Shown in pieces: positions 8,756 through 17,113 of a stretch of DNA of 51,929 nucleotides. Position 1 is the first letter of the stretch. Each line of letters starts with the position of its first letter. The translations under genes and the position numbers were made by a program. Source of the DNA: Clostridium sp. UBA4548 (GTDB lineage Bacteria > Bacillota > Clostridia > Clostridiales > Clostridiaceae); contig NZ_DGLI01000036.1 in the NCBI RefSeq assembly GCF_002387895.1, positions 1 through 51,929 of the forward strand. Direction: 5' to 3'. A model generated the notes under the pieces. It was not told the origin of the DNA. It made no database searches and saw nothing but the letters and a program-made list of their open reading frames with translations.

Positions 8756-10153
8756 ATGGATAAGTTCTTTAAACTAAAGGAAAATGGTACAGATATTAAA
8801 ACAGAATCATTAGCTGGATTAACTACGTTCCTTACAATGGCATATGTTATTTTTGTTAATCCAATAATTTTATCTCAGGCAGGAATGGACAAGGGTGCAG
8901 TATTTGTAGCAACAATTCTTGCAGCGGTAATTGGAACCTTTATTATGGGGTTTGTAGCTAATGTTCCTTTTGCATTAGCACCAGGTATGGGACTTAATGC
9001 ATTCTTTACTTTTACCGTAGTTTTTGGCTTAGGCTTTACATGGCAACAGGCTTTAGCAATGGTATTCATCTGTGGTATTGTAAATATCATAATTACAGTT
9101 ACTAACATAAGAAAAATGATAATAGTAGCTATACCAGAATCACTTCAATATGCAATTAGTGGTGGTATAGGGTTATTTATAGCATATATAGGCGTTAAAC
9201 AAGCTCACTTCCTCCAATTTACTGGAGAAGCAGTAAACAAGGTTGCGGCTTTAGGTGAAGGCGGAGTATTCCAAGATGTGGTTCCAGCTATCGTTAACTT
9301 TAAGGATCCAGTAGCTCAACTTGCATTAATAGGTCTTATAATTACAATAGTTCTTATGATATTAGAAGTTAAGAGTTCAATTCTTGTAGGAATACTAGCA
9401 ACAACAGTTATAGGAATTTTCTTTGGAGTTACTCAAGTTCCAGCATCAGGAGTTATGAACTTTGATGTTCCAAGTCTTAGTCCAACACTATTTAAACTAG
9501 ACTTTGTAGGATTGTTTTCAGATCCAGGAAAAATATTTGTAGCATTAACAACAATATTTGCCTTTTCTTTAACTGATACTTTTGACACTATAGGAACCTT
9601 CTTAGGTGCTGGAAAGAAATCAGGAATATTTGATAATAATGAAGATTATTCTTTAAATAAAAATGGCAAAGGTTTTTCATCAAAGTTGGAGAGAGCATTA
9701 TTTGCTGATGCAACAGCAACATCAATTGGTGCATTACTTGGAACAAGTAACACAACTACTTATGTAGAGAGTACTGCGGGTATAAGCCAAGGTGGAAGAA
9801 CTGGTCTTGCTTCAGTAGTAACAGGAATATTATTCTTACTATGCTTATTCATAGCACCAATAGCAGGAATGGTTCCAGGTGCAGCAACAGCTCCTGCGTT
9901 AATAGTTGTAGGTATATTAATGGCTGAGTCTCTTCAAAAAATAGAATGGTCAGATTTAGAAATTGCAATACCAGCATTCTTTACTATAGCATTTATGCCA
10001 TTCACATATAGCATTACAAATGGTGTAGCAGCTGGATTCATATTCTATTGCATAGCTAAGGTGCTAAAGAAAAAAGGTAAGGAAGTGCACCCAATTCTTT
10101 ATATTGTAACTGGACTATTTATATTAAGTTATGTAATTTCAGCAATGGTTTAA
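8756..10153 (+). CDS. NCS2 purine permease (AzgA/PbuG type)
   Basis: A 465-residue polytopic membrane protein of the NCS2 nucleobase:cation symporter family, AzgA/PbuG branch, expected to import hypoxanthine, guanine or adenine. Marks: TTFLTMAYVIFVNP near residues 20-35, APGMGLNAFF near 75, YAISGGIGLFIAYIG near 137, and the substrate/ion motif region DTFDTIGTFLGAGKKSG near 275-295 followed by TSNTTTYVESTAGISQGGRTG. The GTG at 8747 overlaps the ribosome site, so the ATG at 8756 (GGTAGG upstream) is the start. It is monocistronic, with its own PurBox promoter and terminator. The exact purine cannot be assigned. Confidence 0.93.
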   Translation: MDKFFKLKENGTDIKTESLAGLTTFLTMAYVIFVNPIILSQAGMDKGAVFVATILAAVIGTFIMGFVANVPFALAPGMGLNAFFTFTVVFGLGFTWQQALAMVFICGIVNIIITVTNIRKMIIVAIPESLQYAISGGIGLFIAYIGVKQAHFLQFTGEAVNKVAALGEGGVFQDVVPAIVNFKDPVAQLALIGLIITIVLMILEVKSSILVGILATTVIGIFFGVTQVPASGVMNFDVPSLSPTLFKLDFVGLFSDPGKIFVALTTIFAFSLTDTFDTIGTFLGAGKKSGIFDNNEDYSLNKNGKGFSSKLERALFADATATSIGALLGTSNTTTYVESTAGISQGGRTGLASVVTGILFLLCLFIAPIAGMVPGAATAPALIVVGILMAESLQKIEWSDLEIAIPAFFTIAFMPFTYSITNGVAAGFIFYCIAKVLKKKGKEVHPILYIVTGLFILSYVISAMV

Positions 10154-10157
10154 ATTT

Positions 10158-10196
10158 AAAGGTGTCTCATTAAATTGAGGCACCTTATATTTTTTT
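10158..10196 (+). terminator. Permease gene terminator
   Basis: AAAGGTGTCTCA pairs with TGAGGCACCTT around a short loop; a T-rich run follows. Confidence 0.85.
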
Positions 10197-10476
10197 GCAT
10201 AAGTTTATATTTTGAGATTTAACTCCCTATATTAAGATAAACATAGTATAATTTTATATATAAGTATATTACGGATTAATTGAAATATAAAGAACGTAGG
10301 AAAGTAGCATCGTTAATAGCTAGTTTCTTTTTAATTATTTAAATAATAGTTAGCTTTATCATAGTTTTAAGGAGATATAGCTCAACAAGTTAACTAAAGG
10401 AAGTTGACTATTTAGGATAAGTAAAAAAGAAAAGCTGTAATTTATATAGAATTGGCAGCTTAATTATGGGGGGAAA
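10197..10476. other. Non-coding gap upstream of the kinase/permease fusion
   Basis: AT-rich gap. An AAGCTG/CAGCTT inverted repeat lies at about 10433-10462, just before the ribosome site of the next gene. Nothing else can be supported. Confidence 0.35.
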
Positions 10477-12588
10477 ATGAAGAATAGAGTTTTATTAATA
10501 AGTATCAGGTATTTATCTATAATCCTAATTATTTTTACAATGATTTTATATAATAAAACCTTGATTAGCATGTTTTCAGTAGGAATAATTTTGTTATACA
10601 TAATAAATAATCAGGTCAGGTTTTTTAACTTTCAGCAAAAGGAAGTATGTCTTATTTTATCTATATTATTAGAATGGTTAATTGCTTATATTTCTTTTGC
10701 TCATCATGGCGGAATGTTATTCTTTTATTTTCTACCCTCAGTTCTTGATGGAGCCTTCTTTCTAAAAGAATACAAAGCTAAGATGTTTTCTTTTTTAGCA
10801 ATTATAGCTGTAGTAGTTATTGGAAGAAATATAGCTAGCAGGGAACTACTTATAACAACCTTTTCTTTAATCACTCTTATTGCCTTAAGTAATTATATCA
10901 AAGAAGAAGTCCAAGGAAAGTTAAAGGCCCAGGAGCTTTATGATAAGCTTAGAATTTCAGAAGAGGAACTAAAAAAGGCAAAAGAAGATATAGAAGCTTA
11001 TGCAAGTTCTATTGAAGAGCTTACTCTGCTAAGGGAGAGAAATAGGATTTCTAGGGAAATTCATGATAGTGTAGGACATAGCTTATCTACAGCAATAATT
11101 CAGCTTGGAGCCATTGAAAAGATGGCAAAAACTAATGGAGAAATGGCTTCAACTTTAGCAAAAAATTTAGGGGATTTTGTGAAGGAAAGTCTTCAAGAGG
11201 TAAGAGGAGCGGTAAGAGCCTTGAAACCTCGTGAATTTGAAAAATATGAAGGCATACTTGCAATTGAAGAGCTGGTGAAAAACTTTCAAAAGCTTACAGG
11301 GGTTAAGGTGAATCTAAGGTATTCAAAGCAAAGTTGGAACTTAAACTCAGATCATTCCTTTGTGATATATAGAGTTATACAAGAATTTATGTCTAATTCC
11401 TTAAGACATGGAAAGGCCACAGAAATTAGCATATTCATGCACTTTAATCAGGATAATTTAATAATAACCTTAAGAGATAATGGAGTTGGAACACAGAGGG
11501 TTACTAAGGGCATAGGCCTTCAAAGTATATGGGAAAGAGTAAAGGAACTTAGAGGAGAAATATCCTATGATACAGAGATAAATAAAGGTTTTAATCTAAA
11601 AGTTGTGTTACATCCTAATGATACCCATGAGACTAGTAATGTAGCCTTTGCAGTGGAGGATAGAGGGGAATATGGACATAAATTTTTAGAAAAGGTACAG
11701 GCTAATGGAAGTAAATCCATTTTTAGTTCTAAAGAGCAAGCTCTAGAAGCTCTTAGAAAAAATAATGTATTAGCAGTTTATATAATACCTGAAAATTTTA
11801 CAGAAGAAATTAACAAAGGAATAAAACCAGAAATTCAAAGCTTTAAAAGGGAAGAAGGAAATGGTACTTCCTTTATTGAGGCCACTATGGAAGAGGAGCT
11901 TATTAAACTTACTAAAGCAAAATTTCTTTCTAGCAAAGGGATTATAAATGGAGAGGAGGAAATAAGCACCACTATAAAGATTAAAGAAGAGAAAATTCAA
12001 GGTAAAAACCAGGTTCTATATATGATAATTTTAATGATTACAAGCTTTATTTTATTCTCTGCCAACTCTGTAGGAACTGAGCTGATAAGCATGAAAAAGC
12101 AAAAGGTTTTATTTAGATCTATTACTACCTCAAATACAGGCTATGAAATTATGGGGGGCCTATATTTAGGTTTCTTCCTAGTGCAAGCTATCATATATAT
12201 GGCTGTGCTGTTCATACAAAAGGTATTTTTAGGATTTAGTTTTGAAGGATTACTTCCTATACTTCTTATAAATATGCTACTCACTGTGTTAATTTCTGTT
12301 AGTATAGGTTTAGCAGTTACTAGAGTAGTGGAAAATGAAGGAGTAGCTGCACTTATAATAAATCTATTTGGCATAATAACTACCTTTGTTAGCATGGCTG
12401 CTACAGTTATGGCAGGAGATAATATGCCACAAATTATAAAAAGCATAGGTAAATTCACTCCACAGTACTGGGTAATAAACAGTATGGATACAGGAACATT
12501 ATTTCCTAATGCCATAATTTTGGCCTTAATGGCAGCTGCAGTGTTTACAGCAGGTAGCTTTAGAATAAGAAGTTTCGTGAATAAATAA
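10477..12588 (+). CDS. Histidine kinase fused to truncated ABC-2 permease
   Basis: A 703-residue chimera. Residues 1-145 are about five membrane helices; 150-190 is a coiled linker; 190-255 is a HisKA_3 dimerisation domain with phospho-acceptor His196 (SREIHDSVGH); 290-380 is the ATPase domain with the N box (EFMSNSLRHGKA), DNGVG and KGIGLQSIWERV. At about 380-388 the sequence changes abruptly to the extracytoplasmic domain of an ABC-2 type permease (VAFAVEDRGEYG, later LAVYIIPENF), followed by its C-terminal helices (about 512-695). The permease's usual N-terminus and first membrane helix are missing. Such kinases are normally followed by a response regulator, an ABC ATPase and permeases; none is present. 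An in-frame deletion joining the ends of such an operon is the simplest reading. Without helix 1 the permease domain would be misplaced in the cytoplasm, so only the kinase half may work. Ribosome site GGGGGGA is strong. Confidence 0.85.
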   Translation: MKNRVLLISIRYLSIILIIFTMILYNKTLISMFSVGIILLYIINNQVRFFNFQQKEVCLILSILLEWLIAYISFAHHGGMLFFYFLPSVLDGAFFLKEYKAKMFSFLAIIAVVVIGRNIASRELLITTFSLITLIALSNYIKEEVQGKLKAQELYDKLRISEEELKKAKEDIEAYASSIEELTLLRERNRISREIHDSVGHSLSTAIIQLGAIEKMAKTNGEMASTLAKNLGDFVKESLQEVRGAVRALKPREFEKYEGILAIEELVKNFQKLTGVKVNLRYSKQSWNLNSDHSFVIYRVIQEFMSNSLRHGKATEISIFMHFNQDNLIITLRDNGVGTQRVTKGIGLQSIWERVKELRGEISYDTEINKGFNLKVVLHPNDTHETSNVAFAVEDRGEYGHKFLEKVQANGSKSIFSSKEQALEALRKNNVLAVYIIPENFTEEINKGIKPEIQSFKREEGNGTSFIEATMEEELIKLTKAKFLSSKGIINGEEEISTTIKIKEEKIQGKNQVLYMIILMITSFILFSANSVGTELISMKKQKVLFRSITTSNTGYEIMGGLYLGFFLVQAIIYMAVLFIQKVFLGFSFEGLLPILLINMLLTVLISVSIGLAVTRVVENEGVAALIINLFGIITTFVSMAATVMAGDNMPQIIKSIGKFTPQYWVINSMDTGTLFPNAIILALMAAAVFTAGSFRIRSFVNK

Positions 12589-12632
12589 GAAAATATCCTA
12601 GAGAATTTAATCATTCTCTAGGATATTTCTAT
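12589..12632. terminator. Bidirectional terminator
   Basis: GAAAATATCCTAGAGAAT pairs almost perfectly with ATTCTCTAGGATATTTC around a six-base loop, serving both the fusion gene and the convergent uvsE gene. Confidence 0.9.
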
Positions 12633-12640
12633 TCAACTAA

Positions 12641-13888
12641 TTAATATATAAAATAGTAAGATTTATTTAAGTAATCTATATCATATTTTAAGCATAGTCG
12701 TTTTAAGGTTCCCTTAATTTTAGCTCTATTTTTTATTGGGTCTTCTAGCAAAGCAAAGAAAGCCTCTTTTTCTTTTGGAGTGACTTTATCCTTTAGATAC
12801 CCATAAACATGATTAACTCCGTTAATAAAGTTTCCTTCATTGAAGGGAAGAGATAGGGCGGTATCAATAGCTTTATATACTTCTTTCATGGAAGAAGTTG
12901 AATTCACAACATTACTACACTTTTTATACTCCAAGTAATTTTTCTCCATAACAGAGTACTTATACTTTGCCCACTGAGTATATTTTACAGAAGATTTTAA
13001 GGAAGATTTTAATAAATTTACACATTTAATAGCAGAGATTTCCTTATCTTTAACCTCAAGCATAATATCAATAGGGAGCTTTTCTAAACTTTCTATATAA
13101 TTTAAAAAGTTTTCACTAATTACAAATTGAGAGTGTGCTCCATTTTTCTTTTCTAAATCTTGATCTGAGTAATGAACTTTCATCTTCCCATCTTCCTTTT
13201 TCCAAGTAGTACTTACCTTTTTAAGAATTTCTTCAAAGGTTAATGAGCATGGATTTATCTTGTGGTGAAGATTATCAAATACAGCAGGTATATTTAATTC
13301 CTTGCATATACTGAGCACATCTTCAAGCGTATAACTTTTATCATCATTTTCAATAACTAATCTTTTTTGTGCTGATGCAGATAGTCTTTTAAAATTATCA
13401 ATAAATCGTCTTGTGGATAGATACTTATCACCATAAACTCCACCCACATGAAGAATAATTTTATTTGTATAATCCACTCCAAGGGAATCTAAGAAGTTAC
13501 AATGATATTCTATGTCACTTATACTTTTTATGACTACATCTTCATTAGGAGAATTAAGCACTGTGTATTGCCCAGGGTGCATGGAAACTCTTAGCTTGTG
13601 AAGTTTTATATAAGCTCCGCAAGTTAAGAGCTCTTCCTTAAACATATCCCACCATTTAAGGGTATTTATGCTGTGGCTTCCGAAGGGAATAATGTCTGAA
13701 CTTATTCTAAACATATATATGCTATTTTCTACATTCCATTTTAAGATACTCATTAAATCATCTAAGTTATCTTTAACACATTGAAAAAATCTATCTTCAT
13801 TAAAATTTTTCAGTATAAAACTCCTGGAGGTTTTAAAGGGAAGGGAAGAGGGTGTACAAGCATATCCAATTCTTATATTATCTAACAT
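12641..13888 (-). CDS. uvsE: UV damage endonuclease UvsE with C-terminal DUF1722-like domain
   Basis: A 415-residue DNA repair enzyme. Residues 1-300 are the UvdE/UvsE TIM barrel, which nicks 5' of UV photoproducts: RIGYACTP at the start, FRISSDIIPFGSH near 60, SMHPGQYTVLNSP near 105, ILHVGGVYGDK near 147, VIENDDKSYT near 178 and FDNLHHKINP near 203, containing the metal-binding His, Glu and Asp. B. subtilis UvsE ends near residue 320. Here about 100 extra residues follow, with VNHVYGYLKDKVTPKEKEAFFALLED and a final DIDYLNKSYY that resemble DUF1722 (the YbgA-like domain), known beside or fused to other repair proteins. Ribosome site AGGTGA. It is single; in a spore former it would help repair after germination. 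Confidence 0.93.
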   Translation of the reverse strand: MLDNIRIGYACTPSSLPFKTSRSFILKNFNEDRFFQCVKDNLDDLMSILKWNVENSIYMFRISSDIIPFGSHSINTLKWWDMFKEELLTCGAYIKLHKLRVSMHPGQYTVLNSPNEDVVIKSISDIEYHCNFLDSLGVDYTNKIILHVGGVYGDKYLSTRRFIDNFKRLSASAQKRLVIENDDKSYTLEDVLSICKELNIPAVFDNLHHKINPCSLTFEEILKKVSTTWKKEDGKMKVHYSDQDLEKKNGAHSQFVISENFLNYIESLEKLPIDIMLEVKDKEISAIKCVNLLKSSLKSSVKYTQWAKYKYSVMEKNYLEYKKCSNVVNSTSSMKEVYKAIDTALSLPFNEGNFINGVNHVYGYLKDKVTPKEKEAFFALLEDPIKNRAKIKGTLKRLCLKYDIDYLNKSYYFIY

Positions 13889-14370
13889 AATTTTATCACC
13901 TATTTAAGTTATAGTATTTTCACTTTAAGGGCAGCAATTTAAACCCAAAAATTTTTTTAATTCAAAGTTTGTCTCAGTGTTAAATTTCGATACACTAAAT
14001 CCTTATATGTACATGTAGTAATAATGAATAGTTATGTGTTTTTTCTCAGTATAATATGTAATAACATATAAGTCTACAAGGGTTCACGTTATATTTATCT
14101 ATAATTTAAACTAATGAACTTTCTTATTCTGTGCAAAACATAATACAGGTATAAGTGAATTTTGTTTTATATTTTCCATACTGAAACAAAGTACTAAATT
14201 TATTAGTATAATTTTATAGAGCTAAGTATAATTTGGAATAATTTTATAGATAAAATTACTTATTTATATTACAATAAAAGTAAATAATAAAAAGCAAATT
14301 TAATATAAAAAATAGCGGTAAAGTATTTATGGTTAAATAAGGGCTTATAATAGAGGATACATAGGATGGG
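13889..14370. other. Non-coding gap between divergent uvsE and GGDEF-EAL genes
   Basis: About 480 AT-rich bases that must hold both promoters. Repeated TATAATTT-like and ATTTTATAGA (around 14210 and 14240) sequences are seen, but no riboswitch or gene. I specifically looked for a cyclic-di-GMP aptamer and found none. Confidence 0.4.
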
Positions 14371-16821
14371 ATGGGAGAAAATATGGAAGGGTTAGAAGCA
14401 AAAAATAAAACTACTTTAGTACATATGACAACTATGACTTTTATAATTGTTTATTACAGCTTTTTACTAGCCTCAGGGGGAGTGTTGTCCCCATTGATGG
14501 GGAACTTACTTTCTTTTATTGGAATTTCAATAGCTGCAAGCATGGTATACAAAGCAGTGAGGCAGGGTAACAAAAATAAGGAATTTTGGATTCTAATATT
14601 ATTAAGTACTATAAGTTACTTAATTGGAGATTTAGTATGGGCCTATGGAGAAATAATACTAAAGTCCAATATTGAACCTGTTAGTGCTACTAACTTACCC
14701 TATGCTATTTCCAGTTTATTATTATGTTCTTCTATTTGCTATGTAGCTTATAAGGAGAAAGATAAATGGAATAAAGTTCAATTAGCTGTTGACACCATAG
14801 CTATAACCATAGTATATATGTATATGGCTTGGATAATGTTATTGAAAAACATAGTTCCAAACTTACAGAGCTTTACTCAAGGTGAAATGTTTACTGCTGC
14901 TTATGTGGCTTTAGATTTTATTTTAATCACAACTGTTAGCATACTATTTTTTAGCAATGAAGAAAGATTTTTGTTAAACAAACCCTCCATAGTATATTTT
15001 TTAGGAAGTATAATTGTAGCTGTGGGAGACTTCATTTATTCCTATGAAATATTCTATAATAAGTATGTATCAAATGGAATATTAGACTCTATTTGGGTTA
15101 TTGGATTTTTAGTTATAGGATATTCAGCTTTATGCGAAATACAACAAGATGAAACAAATAAAAAACAAAAGAGAGATAAAACTGTGAGATTAAGTAAAAA
15201 TAAAAGAAAAGTATCATACATAATATTAACAATAATGGCAGTGATTTTAGCTATAACTATTAAAAGCTTAAAGTATAGTTTAGCAATTTTTATTATAATA
15301 GGTATTCATAAGATAATATCAAAGTATATAGGTATAGCTATAGAAAATCAAAGATTGCTTGTGAAACAACAGGAATTAAATAAATCCTTAAATCAAAAGG
15401 TTTCTGAGGCCGAGGTTCTAAACGAAAAATTACAAATAAAAATAAATGAGATAAATGAGTTTAACACCTTTTTAGAGAGAAAGGTAGAAGAAAGAACAGA
15501 GGAATTGACTATAAGAAATACTGAATTAGAGTTAATTTCTAAAGAAGATTCTCTAACGAAGCTACCAAATAGAAGATGGTTTTTAGATAACTTGGACAAG
15601 CTGATTTTAAAGTCAGAAAATTCCGATACAATTATAGGAGTAATGTTTATAGATCTAGATAGATTTAAAGCAGTTAATGATTGGTATGGACACGATGTAG
15701 GTGATATATTACTTAAGAAAGTAGCCATGCGGTTAAAAGCCCATGCACCTAAAGATGCAATGGTAGCAAGATTAGGTGGAGATGAGTTTGTAGTGGTAAT
15801 ACCTGATGCACCTAGTAAAAAGTATGTATTAGAAGTTACAAAACAAATTCAAAACTGTTTTAAAGAATCCTTTAGTATAAAGGAGTATAAGTTGGTAACT
15901 ACTTTTAGCATTGGAATTTCCCTATACCCCTTTGATGGAAGAGAGCGTTCTATACTAATGAAATGTGCAGATATTGCAATGTACAGAGCAAAGGCCCTGG
16001 GGAAAAATAACTTTCAGTTCTATGATAACAAGGTTAAGGAAGAGGTATCTAAAAAACTTGAAATGGAGAATCTACTTAGAGATGCGGATTACGATGAAGA
16101 ATTTATTCTCCATTATCAACCTCAGTGGGATTTAGAAGGAGATAAAGTTATTGGTCTTGAAGCTTTAATTCGGTGGAAGAGTCCTGCTCTTGGATTGGTA
16201 TCCCCCGGAGACTTTATTCCAATAGCTGAGGAAATAGGAATAATAGACAAAATTGGAGAATGGGTTTTAAAAAGAGTTTGTGAAGAGGTAAAAGGGTTAA
16301 ATACCACTTACCATATGGATTTAAAAATTGCGGTAAACATATCACCAAAACAATTTAATAACACTAACTTTATTGATGTGGTGAATAAAAACATAGAGGA
16401 AAGTGGAGTTGCACCTAAGTGGCTAGATATAGAGATAACAGAAGAAAGTGCTATGGGTAATGAGGAGAACATTATTGAAAAACTAATACACTTGAAGAAT
16501 ATCGGAGTAGAAATTTCTATAGATGATTTTGGTACAGGCTATTCTTCACTAAGTTATCTTAAAAAATTTTCAGTGGATAAATTAAAAATTGCTATGCCTT
16601 TCATAAGAGGCATTAAGGATCAACGAGAGGATTACCAAATTGTAAAAACTATAATAATGATGGCAAAAAGTTTAAACCTAAGAGTTATTGCAGAAGGAGT
16701 AGAAAGTTTAGGGGAGTCTGAAATACTTAAAGGATTAGGGTGTGATGAGGTACAGGGTTATTACTACGGCAAGCCTATGACTATGGAGGAAATAAAACAA
16801 AGATACCTTCAAGTTCAATAA
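14371..16821 (+). CDS. Membrane GGDEF-EAL cyclic-di-GMP protein
   Basis: An 816-residue signalling protein. Residues 1-310 hold about eight membrane helices (sensor of unknown type), 320-385 a coiled coil, about 390-550 a GGDEF diguanylate cyclase domain, and 565-815 an EAL phosphodiesterase domain. GGDEF is intact at 469-473; the inhibitory RxxD site is absent (the position reads APKD). EAL is intact at 597-599, as are NISPKQ, EITEES, IDDFGTGYSSL and AEGVES. The normally conserved Asp after LKI is Ala741 (LKIAMPF), which may weaken hydrolysis. So both activities are possible, with cyclase activity the safer call. The ATG at 14383 with GGGAG upstream is an equally good start. Confidence 0.92.
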   Translation: MGENMEGLEAKNKTTLVHMTTMTFIIVYYSFLLASGGVLSPLMGNLLSFIGISIAASMVYKAVRQGNKNKEFWILILLSTISYLIGDLVWAYGEIILKSNIEPVSATNLPYAISSLLLCSSICYVAYKEKDKWNKVQLAVDTIAITIVYMYMAWIMLLKNIVPNLQSFTQGEMFTAAYVALDFILITTVSILFFSNEERFLLNKPSIVYFLGSIIVAVGDFIYSYEIFYNKYVSNGILDSIWVIGFLVIGYSALCEIQQDETNKKQKRDKTVRLSKNKRKVSYIILTIMAVILAITIKSLKYSLAIFIIIGIHKIISKYIGIAIENQRLLVKQQELNKSLNQKVSEAEVLNEKLQIKINEINEFNTFLERKVEERTEELTIRNTELELISKEDSLTKLPNRRWFLDNLDKLILKSENSDTIIGVMFIDLDRFKAVNDWYGHDVGDILLKKVAMRLKAHAPKDAMVARLGGDEFVVVIPDAPSKKYVLEVTKQIQNCFKESFSIKEYKLVTTFSIGISLYPFDGRERSILMKCADIAMYRAKALGKNNFQFYDNKVKEEVSKKLEMENLLRDADYDEEFILHYQPQWDLEGDKVIGLEALIRWKSPALGLVSPGDFIPIAEEIGIIDKIGEWVLKRVCEEVKGLNTTYHMDLKIAVNISPKQFNNTNFIDVVNKNIEESGVAPKWLDIEITEESAMGNEENIIEKLIHLKNIGVEISIDDFGTGYSSLSYLKKFSVDKLKIAMPFIRGIKDQREDYQIVKTIIMMAKSLNLRVIAEGVESLGESEILKGLGCDEVQGYYYGKPMTMEEIKQRYLQVQ

Positions 16822-16844
16822 AAAATATAGTTTAATTAATCAGA

Positions 16845-16918
16845 TTAAGTTCTAGTTTTAGAAGGTTAGATAGGCAATGTCTAGCTGACTTTCATTTAGA
16901 ACTTAATTTTTTTACTTT
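16845..16918 (+). terminator. GGDEF-EAL gene terminator
   Basis: TTAAGTTCTA (16845-16854) pairs with TAGAACTTAA (16897-16906), with a loop of about 42 bases that can itself fold, then seven T. Confidence 0.65.
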
Positions 16919-17113
16919 TTGTTAACTGAATTATTAGGATATTTATCTGGATAATTAGCTGATATAACTAGAAGTTTTATAGCTTAAATAAATCTATATT
17001 CTTTTCAACAACTATGGGAAAGTGAGATAGCAATGGGTGAAGTCAAAATACTTAAGGATCAGTAAAGTAATCACAAAATAAGCCTTTGAACATAAGATAT
17101 TCTTAAGAGTAAA

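Noticed and set aside
13889..14370. Cyclic-di-GMP riboswitch before the GGDEF-EAL gene (also searched before the HD-GYP gene)
   Set aside because: None of the conserved GEMM aptamer blocks is present in either leader.
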